The notes: a model not told the origin generated them from the letters alone. Shown: positions 19,714-29,385, numbered from the stretch's first letter. The stretch: DNA of 64,000 bases from Piezodorus guildinii (GCA_023052935.1 CM041292.1:144756939-144820938); one strand, 5' to 3'. Made by a program: numbers and translations.

Positions 19714-19821
19714 GAAAAGTAAGTCTGGAAAAAAAAAAATAAATAAATAAAAGATTTGGGCATCCACTACTACTTCGGTTCTCCTTATAATATATACTTG
19801 TTTATTTCTTGTTGGAATGGT

Positions 19822-19824
<3 letters not shown>

Positions 19825-19887
<63 letters not shown>
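19825..19887. repeat. (TA)n microsatellite, left of the gypsy insertion
   Basis: A pure TA array that ends exactly at the 3' LTR of the gypsy element. The other part of the array resumes at 25329, so the element jumped into the microsatellite. Confidence 0.95.
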
Positions 19888-19890
<3 letters not shown>

Positions 19891-20077
19891 TACGTTAATT
19901 CACTTAAATAAGATATAAATAATAAATAATAAAAGTAATAGGACATAGAAACAACACGCACGATAACTAGAACAACACTGACTTTATTTCCTTGTTTAGA
20001 TCTCGATGTATACAACAGAATGTTTACAAGGTACAGGCGGGATTAAGCCCGATACCGGCTCGCCGCGGTCTCTAACT
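19888..20077 (-). repeat. 3' LTR of the gypsy element
   Basis: 190 bp, identical by eye to 25139-25328. Read on the - strand it begins AGTTAGAGACC and ends GTAATT. Confidence 0.94.
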
Positions 20078-20088
20078 CCCCCCCGCCA
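20078..20088 (-). promoter_or_regulatory. Polypurine tract of the gypsy element
   Basis: On the - strand a G-rich run (GGCGGGGGGG) directly abuts the 3' LTR. This is where plus-strand DNA synthesis would start. Confidence 0.75.
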
Positions 20089-20346
20089 GTTTACGAAAAT
20101 TTCCGTAAACTTATACTAAGCAGGTTAGGCGCAACATTAACCTTCATAATAGAGAGAAAGAACCAAAGCGATCGGTCATCGGGCTCTAATATAAACAAAC
20201 AAAATGCTAAACAATTCACACATTTCGAAAAATAATAAAACAAAAAAACGTGAAAATATAATGTACAAAAGGTAAATTCAATAAAGAAAAATATTAAGCA
20301 CACACAAAAAAAACAACAAAACAGCATGACGAGGCACTCCAGCTCA
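20078..20346 (-). other. Short 3' untranslated part of the gypsy element
   Basis: About 270 bp between the pol stop and the 3' LTR, too short for an envelope gene. A 78-codon ATG frame (20327-20091) rich in Phe, Cys, Leu and Ile is present, but its composition follows the AT-rich sequence. Confidence 0.7.
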
Positions 20347-23300
20347 CTATGGTAATGTTAACTTGGCCATTGGGAACCTCAATTGTTCCATATGGACAGT
20401 CCTCCGCTTTTTAGGGTCGTTGACGCTCTGGATAGTGACCACGTTATGTTCGCGGATAGTGATCACTCGGAAGGGGCCCTCGTACCGCTCCAGCTCCTTT
20501 CCCCTGTTCGATACTTTCCTCCTGTATACGATCAGACCTATTTTAATGTCACCGCTAATATCTCTAACTCCCAGATTATGCTTCGCAACCCGGCGGCATT
20601 TTTCCGACTCGATCCTCCGCCTGACTTTGTTCCACCGTTTCACCAGCAATATGCGGTTGGCTACAGCTCGATCCAATTTTTCTCTGTTTGCTACCGTCCC
20701 TGACCAATCCCTAGGGCGGTCCCGAAGGCCGAAGAGGATTTCGAATGGCGCGAATCCCGTGACAGAGTGGATAGAATGGTTATACGCCGCGACCGCCTTT
20801 GTCATTGCCATGTCCGGCTCTAAGCCTTTGTCCATCTGATAAACACGCAAATGGTCGCTCAACGTACTATGGAGCCTTTCAATACCCCCTCTGCTCTTTG
20901 CGTGCCCCGGAGTGTTGAGATGCCAAGCTATGTCAAGAGCCTTCGCTTCCTTGTGTATGGCGGCATTGTCGAACTCCTTACCGCCATCGGATGCTATTCG
21001 TTCTGGAATCCCATAGAATTGGAACCATGTCCGTATTGCCTCTAAAACCGCTTCCGAGGATCGCTGTTGGACAAGATACGCCATGGCGATCTTGCTGAAC
21101 GTATCTAGTATCGTCACCCATTTGTACCCTCTCCAGGTGAAAGTATCGACCTGCAAATCTATCAGAGGTGCCTCCGAGGTGGGTGTCTCTTCTTGGACCG
21201 TTTGAGGAGGGTTCCGATCATACTTTGTGGTGAGGCAGATATTACAGTTCCCAATGATTTCCTGAATCATTTTCCTCATGCCCCACCAAAAATATCTTCG
21301 CTTGAGTGCCAGGAAGGTTTCGTTGACTCCTCGGTGGTTTGTTTTTCCCTGATGATACGCCACTGTCACTTCGCGCTGGCGCTCCACATCCTTCAGTAAT
21401 TCGACCATCAGGGTGCAGCGGATGAACGATCTGTCCACTCCTATTTTTTCCTCTCGCCATAGTCTTTTAATCTTCTCCCATACTATCTCGTTGCCGACAT
21501 ACAGGTGATGATTTTTGCCAGGCGTAGAAGCATCATTAAGCGTGCGGCAAATCAGATCCTCGCTGATCCCCGGTTGCGACCAGATCGTGGTGATTTTACT
21601 TCTCCCAGATACGTCGTTTTCGATCTTGATCGGTCCCGCCATTCGGGTCTTCCAGATGATCTGCCGGCGTTTATCATTAATGATTGCCTCTATCTCTTCC
21701 ATATGGGTTGCCCTTTCGTCCGCCGAGCTATCCTCTTCCGTGGCGCCTTCCTCTCGCGCTCCCTGACCGCCTTCTCCTTCTGGCGTCCAATCTCTAAGAA
21801 ATCGTGGGAGGTTGCCAGATGGCTCTCCAGTTTCTTCTTCCAATGCGTTAATGATGAGAGCACGGGACAGCCAGTCCGCTACCACATTTTCTTTTCCCGG
21901 TTTATATGCTATCTCAAAGTTATATTGGCTGAGGAACTCTTTCCACCTGGTAACTCTAGCTGAGGACTCCTTTAGGGTGCCCACCCACTGTAACGGTCTA
22001 TGGTCCGCGTGGACTTTGAATTTTCTGCCAAACACGTACGGTCTAAAGTGATCAATGGCCCACACTATCCCCAACAATTCCCGTTCCAGAGCACTATAGC
22101 GCGTCTCGGCATTTGAGAGACGTCTGCTAGCATAAGCGATCGGACGTTCACCCTCTGCTTGATCTTGCGATAACACCGCCCCCAGCGCGTATTCGCTTGC
22201 GTCAGTCGTGATAGTAAACTCTTTGGAGAAATCCGGGAACGCCAGCACCGGCTCTTCTTGCAATTTTCTCATACAGCGCTTAATATTGGTCTCCATCTCA
22301 GGCGTTACTATCACCTTCTTTCCTTTTTTAAGCAAGTCGTTAAGAGGTACAAGGCATTCCGCCATTTCGGGAACGAATCTTCTATAATAATTCAGCGTGC
22401 CGAGCAATCGCCGGATTCCCTTCACGTCGCGCGGGACCGCCATGCGCTGAATTGCCAACACCTTATTCCTATCGGGTCGCACCCCTTCCTTTGAAATCGT
22501 GTGGCCTAGAAAATTTATCTGCTCCTGGCCTAACAGAGACTTATCGCTGGACAATTTTAGACCAAACTCTCTCACTCTATCAAAAACTTTTCTTAAATGT
22601 GCTACGTGTTGCTCCTCGGTTTTGCTAAACACTAGCAGATCGTCCATATATATTTGACAGAATGTTTCATCGATTCCCCTCAAGAACTCGTCCATAAGCC
22701 TTTGGAATGTAATCGGCGCATTTTTCAAGCCGAAGGGCATCCTTCTAAATTCGTAATGCCCTCTTTCGAACGAAAAAGCTGTTTTATGGCTATCTTTAGG
22801 GTGCATTCTGATTTGGTGATAACCAGCTTTTAAATCAAGTGTGCTGAATATGGTTGACCCGCTTAGTCGGTCTAAAATATCTTCAAATCTGGGGATGGGA
22901 TATTTTTCATCTAGGGTGTTTTCATTCAGTTTCCTGAAATCAATCACTAGCCTATATTTTTCCTTATTTTCTCCCGGCAAGCTCTTCTTCTTTACTATCC
23001 AGAGGGGACTGTTATATGGCGAAGTACTGTCTTCTATGATACCTTGCTTTTTTAGGTTCTGTATTTCGTCCCTAATGTGTTGCTTTAATGCTTGAGGGTA
23101 TCGCCTTTCCTTCACGTACGTGACCCTTTCTTGCTTTAGGGGAATTTCATGAACTGTTTTCCCAGTTGCCCCTAACAGTTCGTCTTCTTTAAAGAAAATG
23201 TCTCCGAATTCTTCCCTTAATGTCAACCTCCATTCCTTGACCCGACTAACCGCCCCTACTCTGCCTTCCCTATTAAGTACCCGGCACTTATAAGTTTTCC

Positions 23301-23709
23301 CTCCAATCTTAACCGACCAACGTCCCCCTTTGCTCCTAATTCGCGCTCCTACCTTTCCCAATAGATCACAACCAATAATTCCCTCATATTCACGGGGCAT
23401 GCTCGCTACCACATGTACCGTCACTTGACCCCCACGTGTTACCCATCTCTCGAGATCTAAGCTAACTTCTCCCTCTACTTCGCACGGCCCACCCAGGGTG
23501 ATCAATTTGCATGTACATACCTGTATCTGGAGTGCCCCACCGCTGCCACACAACTTCTCCGCCGCTCGCCGACTCATGATTGTGCTAGAGCTCCCGGTAT
23601 CCACCAAACACTTCACTCCTTTCGTCACTCTAATTATAGGCAGACCGCCGTATTCGCTCCTTATATTGTAATTCTCGATCGTGCGGTCGCCCCTCTGCTG
23701 CCACTCTCC
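20347..23709 (-). CDS. pol: Gypsy pol: protease, reverse transcriptase, RNase H, integrase
   Basis: The frame is open from just after a TGA (23712-23710) to the stop at 20347. No ATG marks its start, so it is presumably made as a Gag-Pol fusion. Counting from the GTG at 23628: protease DTGSS (Asp10); RT with PYNSPLWIVKK, RLVIDFRKLN and the catalytic box YMDD (327-330); RNase H with TTDASEYALG (Asp476); integrase zinc finger His759, His765, Cys795, Cys798; integrase core Asp828, Asp881, Glu917 (D,D35E spacing); GPF module at 1051-1053 near the C terminus. All key residues are present and there is no internal stop, so the enzyme could be active. Confidence 0.95.
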   Translation of the reverse strand, partial: GEWQQRGDRTIENYNIRSEYGGLPIIRVTKGVKCLVDTGSSSTIMSRRAAEKLCGSGGALQIQVCTCKLITLGGPCEVEGEVSLDLERWVTRGGQVTVHVVASMPREYEGIIGCDLLGKVGARIRSKGGRWSVKIGGKTYKCRVLNREGRVGAVSRVKEWRLTLREEFGDIFFKEDELLGATGKTVHEIPLKQERVTYVKERRYPQALKQHIRDEIQNLKKQGIIEDSTSPYNSPLWIVKKKSLPGENKEKYRLVIDFRKLNENTLDEKYPIPRFEDILDRLSGSTIFSTLDLKAGYHQIRMHPKDSHKTAFSFERGHYEFRRMPFGLKNAPITFQRLMDEFLRGIDETFCQIYMDDLLVFSKTEEQHVAHLRKVFDRVREFGLKLSSDKSLLGQEQINFLGHTISKEGVRPDRNKVLAIQRMAVPRDVKGIRRLLGTLNYYRRFVPEMAECLVPLNDLLKKGKKVIVTPEMETNIKRCMRKLQEEPVLAFPDFSKEFTITTDASEYALGAVLSQDQAEGERPIAYASRRLSNAETRYSALERELLGIVWAIDHFRPYVFGRKFKVHADHRPLQWVGTLKESSARVTRWKEFLSQYNFEIAYKPGKENVVADWLSRALIINALEEETGEPSGNLPRFLRDWTPEGEGGQGAREEGATEEDSSADERATHMEEIEAIINDKRRQIIWKTRMAGPIKIENDVSGRSKITTIWSQPGISEDLICRTLNDASTPGKNHHLYVGNEIVWEKIKRLWREEKIGVDRSFIRCTLMVELLKDVERQREVTVAYHQGKTNHRGVNETFLALKRRYFWWGMRKMIQEIIGNCNICLTTKYDRNPPQTVQEETPTSEAPLIDLQVDTFTWRGYKWVTILDTFSKIAMAYLVQQRSSEAVLEAIRTWFQFYGIPERIASDGGKEFDNAAIHKEAKALDIAWHLNTPGHAKSRGGIERLHSTLSDHLRVYQMDKGLEPDMAMTKAVAAYNHSIHSVTGFAPFEILFGLRDRPRDWSGTVANREKLDRAVANRILLVKRWNKVRRRIESEKCRRVAKHNLGVRDISGDIKIGLIVYRRKVSNRGKELERYEGPFRVITIREHNVVTIQSVNDPKKRRTVHMEQLRFPMAKLTLP

Positions 23710-24060
23710 TCAGGTCTCTGCTCGCTCCCTCCTTTCTGCTCCTGCCGGCCGCTTTTCCTCTCTTCGCCTTCCTCCACGTCTTTCACCTCTCCTGCTTTCA
23801 AGCTCTAAATGTTCTTCCTCCGTGTCGGATGTCTCCGAACTCTCCGTGGACCCAGCCGAAGATCTGCTCCTCCTCCACACTCTCTGAGCATTTATCTCCA
23901 TCGGCTCGCCTCGAGATAATTCTCTTTGGCGAAACATATACGGGCACTGCTTCGCAATATGCCCCTCTGTTCCACATTCGAAGCATTTGTTTCGGGGACA
24001 CTGCGCCACTAGGTGTCCCGGTTTACCGCACCCGTGACATTTTCTCTCTTCTCTTCTTGG
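23710..24060 (-). CDS. Gypsy nucleocapsid frame with two CCHC zinc knuckles, ending in TGA
   Basis: In the same frame as pol, but offset from gag, there are two CX2CX4HX4C knuckles: 24039-23998 (starts CHGCGKPGH) and 23985-23944 (starts CFECGTEGH). They bind the genomic RNA. A Ser/Glu/Arg-rich linker follows, then TGA at 23712-23710, followed in frame by the protease. To reach the knuckles from gag a ribosome must shift +1 (or -2) near 24040, beside a run of four A residues. Either recoding is used here or this copy carries two lesions. Confidence 0.8.
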   Translation of the reverse strand, partial: PRREERKCHGCGKPGHLVAQCPRNKCFECGTEGHIAKQCPYMFRQRELSRGEPMEINAQRVWRRSRSSAGSTESSETSDTEEEHLELESRRGERRGGRRREEKRPAGAERRERAET

Positions 24061-24931
24061 ATATTTTTTTCACGTTCTGGTACGTCCTCTTACTATCGTT
24101 AGCCGCCGTTCTGTACTTCCTTTCATACTCCGGCTCTCTTTTCCTCCAAATGGCAGGTTTGGTTCTGGGTCTTCTATAAGACACCCTAGTCCACCCAGTT
24201 TCCTCTACCTCCATCCTCGATTCTTCATCGCGCGCACTAATGTCCATCATTTCCTGGGCGCATTCCACGAAAGGACGGTCTTTGGGGAACGGTTCCTTTC
24301 TCCCCGTCTCTCTAGCCAGCTGTACTAACAAGATGGTCGACAGAAACACCATTCTAGGTTCAACTTCAGAGGCACTCATTATTTCTCTCATCTTCGCGGT
24401 GATATTGTTGAATCTCGTCAGCAACGCTCCTGCGTATTGTCCGCTTGACTGGCGAGGGTGCCTGACTTCCCTGAACATCTGGAAGATGTCTTCCTCTGGG
24501 GACCACCTGCCGCCTCCGTAAGCCTTCTTAAGCCGGTCTTTCACTACTGCCCAGGGGGTTTCTTCGTCGGCCTGAATCAAATTGAGTATATTTCTTTTTA
24601 CCCGACAAACTAGATCAGCCTTGAGCGAATCCGCGTCATCTCTGTGTAGTAGACCCTCCGTCGTCTTCACCTCGATCCGTGTTATTATACGGTCTCCATT
24701 TTTTATGAAATGGTTCAGTTCACCAGTCTCTCCCGTAAACTTTTCTATATCCGACACAGCTTTCCTTAAATCTTGCGCGGTCGCTGCTTTCACCTTCAGC
24801 CATGCCAGTGTATTTGCATGAGCTTCCGCCAGAGTATCACGTGGTAGGGGTGGTATCTGTGGTATCTCTGGTATCTGTGGTATATCTGCCGGCACTTGAA
24901 GTACTGCGGGTCGTAATACACCTTCTGCCAT
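24023..24931 (-). CDS. gag: Gypsy Gag (matrix/capsid part)
   Basis: 302 codons from ATG at 24931. It starts with a Pro/Ile-rich stretch, then a helical capsid-like region with FTGETGELNHFIKNGDRIIT and SADLVCRV-type segments (SLKADLVCRVKR), and ends in a Lys/Arg-rich tail. Its frame closes at 24023, just inside the first zinc knuckle encoded in the neighbouring frame. Gag forms the particle that packages the RNA. The family match rests on position and general pattern rather than on a sharp motif. Confidence 0.88.
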   Translation of the reverse strand: MAEGVLRPAVLQVPADIPQIPEIPQIPPLPRDTLAEAHANTLAWLKVKAATAQDLRKAVSDIEKFTGETGELNHFIKNGDRIITRIEVKTTEGLLHRDDADSLKADLVCRVKRNILNLIQADEETPWAVVKDRLKKAYGGGRWSPEEDIFQMFREVRHPRQSSGQYAGALLTRFNNITAKMREIMSASEVEPRMVFLSTILLVQLARETGRKEPFPKDRPFVECAQEMMDISARDEESRMEVEETGWTRVSYRRPRTKPAIWRKREPEYERKYRTAANDSKRTYQNVKKISKKRREKMSRVR

Positions 24932-25120
24932 TTTTTTTAGATTTTTTTAATTACTAAATATATATATTATATTTTTAATTATTATTATTCTTTCTTGTTT
25001 TAGTTAGAAAGAATAAAAAAAAAAAAAAGTTAAAAACAATTTTTTAAATAAATAAATACGAGAGCGAAAGACGAGTGATAATAAATAAATAAATAATAGT
25101 TCCGGGTTCTCAACAAATAA
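24932..25120 (-). other. Leader between primer site and gag
   Basis: AT-rich leader with A and T runs. It would include the packaging region, but no specific element can be named. Confidence 0.7.
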
Positions 25121-25139
25121 ATCCCGGGTTTCGGCACCA
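25121..25139 (-). promoter_or_regulatory. Primer-binding site, tRNA-Phe type
   Basis: On the - strand it reads TGGTGCCGAAACCCGGGAT, complementary to the 3' end of eukaryotic tRNA-Phe(GAA) with CCA added. It overlaps the last base of the 5' LTR, as in other insect gypsy relatives. The identity of the tRNA comes from memory of its sequence. Confidence 0.85.
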
Positions 25140-25328
25140 ATTACGTTAATTCACTTAAATAAGATATAAATAATAAATAATAAAAGTAATAGGACATAGA
25201 AACAACACGCACGATAACTAGAACAACACTGACTTTATTTCCTTGTTTAGATCTCGATGTATACAACAGAATGTTTACAAGGTACAGGCGGGATTAAGCC
25301 CGATACCGGCTCGCCGCGGTCTCTAACT
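25139..25328 (-). repeat. 5' LTR of the gypsy element
   Basis: 190 bp and the same as the 3' LTR. It carries the promoter and transcription start of the element; I could not place a TATA box with confidence. Confidence 0.94.
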
Positions 25329-25352
25329 TATATATATATATATATAATATAT

Positions 25353-25669
25353 GGGGAGCGGCGTGGTCTAGTGGATAGAGCGCTTTGAGCCTACTATGCT
25401 CTGGGTACTGGGTTCGAATCTCGGTTATGACAGAATATTGTTTATTCTTATATTTTAGCCGGAGGGGGGGGAGAGGAGAAGGGCGAACCTACGGAGACCC
25501 TCCTGGGGCAGACCCAGTCTATATAAAGTGGGTACCCAAAAATAGGAAAATAACCTTGCGGCTGAGCGTGATCTCGGCCGAATCACCTCATTGCACGGCC
25601 ATTAGCCTAGAAGCAGTACGAATCTGTACATGCACTGAGCCCAAGACCCTTCATGGGTTGTAGAGGTAC

Positions 25670-25672
<3 letters not shown>
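25353..25672 (+). repeat. tRNA-derived SINE, family 2
   Basis: The head has an A-box-like GTGGTCTAGTGGATAGAGCG (about 25363-25382) and a B box GGTTCGAATCTC (25411-25422). The body contains GGAGACCCTCC, GGGGCAGACCCAGTC, ATCTCGGCCGAATCACCTC and CCCAAGACCC. TA arrays lie on both sides. No second copy is in the window, so the family is inferred from its tRNA-like head and longer body. Confidence 0.68.

Positions 25673-25749
<77 letters not shown>
25673..25749. repeat. (TA)n microsatellite after SINE 2
   Basis: A pure TA array of about 75 bp directly after the SINE end. Confidence 0.95.
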
Positions 25750-25752
<3 letters not shown>

Positions 25753-27302
25753 ATTAAGTTGATATATGTATTTTTTATTATTCACAACTTCATATTTGAA
25801 CATAAATTATTTTTTGAGTAGAACTATTTAATAAGGAGCGCAAACGTGGTTTAAAAGAAAAATAAACTAGTCAGAAATTGATATTAAAAAAATAATACGG
25901 ATAATTGTTTTTACCAAACATTTAAAAACCCAACAAAACCTACTTTTCGGAAGATAACATATTTCATTTTTGCAAATTTTTTGCAGATGGCAAATAGCAA
26001 TTTGAAGAAAAAAAAATTGTAAATAAATATAGAGATCGGTAAGAAATTCCAAAACAAAATAGCATTGATGTCAACGGATTTTTAAAAAGAAGCTGTTCAG
26101 TGAAAAGGAATAGACGGATTTGAGTCTTTTACAATATTCAAGGAATAGAATGGAAAAACGTAGGATAAGGATATGAAGGGTGCGGTATAGTTTTCTGAAT
26201 TTTAAGGATTTGAATAACAAGACAACATGAAGGTAATTCCTAATGAAATTAGGTAACATATAAGTCACCTAATAAAACGTATTAAGGTATTCATTAATAT
26301 GTTGATTAAATTTGAAGTCCTACGCTTCAAAATAGGTAGAGCCAAAATAACGAAAAGATCCGTCTGTACAACATTTGAAAGGAGAATCGAATTCCTTACA
26401 AAATAAAAATACAATTATTGAAATTGGTTAAGAAATGAGGAAGAAATAGCATTTTGAATTCATCAGTGATGATTGGCCAATTGACAGTGTTGCTGGTTTA
26501 TCCGTCTACAGCTCTTAATAAAAATTATTGCTACACGTACACGTTAATTTCCCTCAAAGCTATAAAAATTATCATTATATGATTTTTATAAAATAATAAA
26601 CCATTGTGTAATAAGTTTCAGCGTTTTTAGTCTCATTTTGTCTTACTCAGGAAGTAATACGGCTAAACTATCTTCTTACACAGCCGTTGACATATTTGAG
26701 ACCATGACATATTGTACCCAAAAGAGTTAAGACGCTATAGTTTTGGAAACCTCAGTCATACGACGCTGGTTCGAATCCGACTTGGGAGGGTCGACATTAA
26801 AATAATCGATCTCGAAACTCGCACTCGGTTAGGATAGTTGGTTGAGCCTGTGCTAGGATAAAGCATGTTTTTATTTTCCATAATATAAACAATTTAAAAT
26901 AAAACGAAGCAGCAGTGCGGTATTTTCTATGATTTGAACCCAACAGTTTTGGGTTGTAGATTAATAAAAAATATTTGTATATGTTTCTTTAGGTAATTTT
27001 AAAATATCACGTCATAAAAGAGAATGGATATACAGTAAACAAACACAAAGGTTTATTAATTTAAGCACTGGGAGGAAGACATTGATTAGTAATGTTGCGG
27101 TTGCAGGCTGACTACACGACATGGCCAGGCAGGGTAGGTATTGTGTCTGCCAGTGATATTACACATCCGAGCCGAAGGCATTACCATACTTCGATAGTCA
27201 GTTCTAATTTAGTAGGCTTAGAATATACTTTGTTAGGATGGAAATGGAACTATAATTCAAAAGGATTCTCGATAAAAAAATCACTTCTTGGATTATTTAG
27301 TG

Positions 27303-27306
<4 letters not shown>
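25750..27306. other. Non-coding stretch
   Basis: No convincing gene. At 26735-26790 there is a B-box-like GGTTCGAATCC with a weak tRNA-like context (possible SINE head, one copy only). A T32 run at about 27307-27338 follows. Confidence 0.5.
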
Positions 27307-27338
<32 letters not shown>

Positions 27339-27342
<4 letters not shown>

Positions 27343-27894
27343 GCTTTTATTTTATTTTTATCGTGGTACTAGTTTTGTTAAGCTCTTATTTTTAACTGTT
27401 GTAAGTGTTGAATAAGTTTAATGCACGACGTGGAAAAAAGGAGAAGGGAAATTTGCTTCCTGGGCGGAATATGGCATGTTTAGGAAGTGCCTTAGGGAGT
27501 ATTTTAGGGAGGGGTTCATCAGACGATCAAAGGGAACCACCCGACCTGGATATCACTGTTTACGCAAGGTACTCTGCAAGGGCATCATCACTTTCTTCAA
27601 CCCTTCACCATAAAAAAAAGGCAAGGGTTGGTCAACTTCGACCACTATTTGAAACCAGACTACAACCTGGTTGTTTGTATTCCTCCAACATTGCATGAGC
27701 CAGAGAAATTCAACACTTTCTTTATGTGGCTGTAGTAAAATTGTGAATAAACACAACTAACATCGATAAACAAAGATCTTTTTCTCCGCCGTTTTCTCTT
27801 TTTCGTGTTGGGTACTTTATTGTCCAGTAGAATGCGCGGCAAAAAGAACGGAGCTACGAGGAGCATGAATTATTTCATATATGATTTTATTTTT
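27339..27894. other. Non-coding stretch with short open frames
   Basis: A 97-codon frame (27405-27698) has no recognisable domain, and its composition gives no support. I do not call a gene. Confidence 0.5.
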
Positions 27895-28042
27895 ATAAAA
27901 ATCATCTTTTGGATTACCTTAAAACTTACTAGGCATTGCTCAAACCTTCCTCTTAACAACAAAAGGTCTATTTACATTATTAACATAAGGCCAATCCGGA
28001 CTTACGGATTTGATCTTTGGGACTCCACTAAGTCACTTCTTT
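27895..28042 (+). mobile_element. Jockey internal fragment
   Basis: It resembles the LLDKRS..LPLNYKRLIYM..IRPIWTYG..LWDSTK stretch of Jockey ORF2 (here IRPIRTYGFDLWDSTK). It stops abruptly at 28042, where a hammerhead-like repeat begins. Confidence 0.78.
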
Positions 28043-28044
28043 AG

Positions 28045-28195
28045 ACACCGTCTCAGAGTCAACCCTGATGAAGGCCCACAATGTAGGACGAAACGTTGGC
28101 ACATAATTAAAATAGCACTTGTTTTAAATGTGTGTTTCTATTTTTTTGACCGCACCCCCAACCATCTTCCTCATAAAAAAAAAAAAAAAAATTAA
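28045..28195 (+). repeat. Terminal-repeat copy with hammerhead-like core
   Basis: It has CTGATGA at 28065-28071, a stem-loop AGGCCCACAATGTAGGAC and GAAACGTT at 28090-28097. It then matches the arms of 53885-54493 (a TTTTTGACCGCACCC block, then CCAACCATCTTCC) and ends in a run of A. These are the conserved parts of a hammerhead self-cleaving ribozyme with the ACGT stem III seen in Penelope-like elements. Stem I is short and stem II has one mismatch. Confidence 0.6.
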
Positions 28196-29040
28196 TTTCT
28201 GACAACATACTGGAAAATTTCCTATTCTATGGGAATATAATTTCACATCTTTAGATTCACTAGTTAGATATGTGACTAGGCATCATCGTGTAACAAATAA
28301 ACCCTTCCGATTGAACTGGCTCTCTTATTGCCTGTTTCATTAATTTGATTACAATATGATTCGATATTGATAGTTTCAGGTAATAATTTTTTTTTTTTAT
28401 AAGGGAAAAGGGGTATTTTAATGAAACAACAAATCCTGCGCTATTTTTTGGACAACCCGGAAATAAGATTTTTTCCTAAAATCTTGATTTCTGTGAGCAA
28501 AATAAAACTCGTGCAATACCGCCCGGTGTCGACACTCGATTACCATAACCTCTCTTATCACAACATTACACATATATTATGTGCCATGTAATTGTTTTAA
28601 GCTCTTAAGTTTATGAGCTTATAACAAACTATAAGACATATTTTATTGCATAGAAATTTTACTAAAATCTTGTGCATTACAAAGGTACATACGTATGTAC
28701 TACTACTCATATTTTAGGAAAAATCTTTTGATAATATGATGACAAAAAATAAAATATATCTGCTAAAGAAAAATAATTGCGATTTATTCATATTAGAGCT
28801 AGTATTAGTGTAAACATTTTACATAAATTAATGCAAAACTATTAATCTTGTTAAATAAACATTTATTTAATAGAATTATAACATTTTCCAATAGATTTTG
28901 ACGTTTCTAAGAAATATTTCATTTTTTACCTACAAACCTTCAGGTAAGAATGTCCTAAATAATCACGAAAATCGTATCAAAATCCCTCGTTTTGTTTAGG
29001 AGTTCCTGGAAACCAAATTTCGTGACATCATATTGTATAA
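28196..29040. other. Non-coding stretch
   Basis: AT-rich, nothing recognised. Confidence 0.55.

Positions 29041-29092
<52 letters not shown>
29041..29092. repeat. (TA)n microsatellite
   Basis: A pure TA array. Confidence 0.95.
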
Positions 29093-29097
<5 letters not shown>

Positions 29098-29220
29098 TCT
29101 ATATTGCTCACAAAAACAAGAAAACTCGGATCAATTCCTTGGAGATAATGTTTATGATGTCTTTTGTTTTTTAATTGGTAGAATGGAGTTTTAGCTATAA
29201 CACAAATAATTAGTTTGTAA

Positions 29221-29385
29221 ATCAATAAATCGCAGGAGATTAGTCGGTGGCATTCAGTGCTGGTAAGATATCCTGATGGCAAAGAGAAGCCATGGATCAA
29301 TCTAAGGGAGAAATTGAGCCTGGAGTGGGACCACTTAGCCCTAGATAAATTGCTTCTGTTAATCAATGGCGCTGCGCTGAGCTGA
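29221..29385 (+). pseudogene. Short open frame of unknown origin
   Basis: 54 codons to a TGA, with a protein-like sequence including SRWHSVLVRYPDGKEKPWI and KLSLEWDHLALDKLLLL. There is no ATG at its start, so it would be an exon or a remnant. I do not recognise the family. The opposite strand is also open here (29411-29028), so one of the two may be a shadow. Confidence 0.3.

Larger units (their letters stand above)
19888..25328 (-). mobile_element. Ty3/gypsy LTR retrotransposon, young, no env
   Basis: A 5441 bp element on the - strand: 5' LTR (25139-25328), tRNA-Phe primer site, leader, gag (24931-24023), nucleocapsid frame, pol (to 20347), purine tract and 3' LTR (19888-20077). The LTRs look identical. 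TATA flanks both sides (19884-19887 and 25329-25332). Domain order PR-RT-RNase H-INT defines Metaviridae. The LTR ends (AGTTA...TAATT) and TATA target resemble insect gypsy/errantivirus relatives, but no envelope gene is present. Base composition is much less AT-rich than the surrounding DNA. Confidence 0.95.

Noticed and set aside
20363..24821. Numerous open frames on the + strand across the gypsy element
   Set aside because: They are antisense to gag and pol, which have full domain support; the GC-richer coding DNA keeps opposite frames open.
27405..27698. 97-codon frame
   Set aside because: No motif, no splice or promoter context, and overlapping open frames on the other strand.
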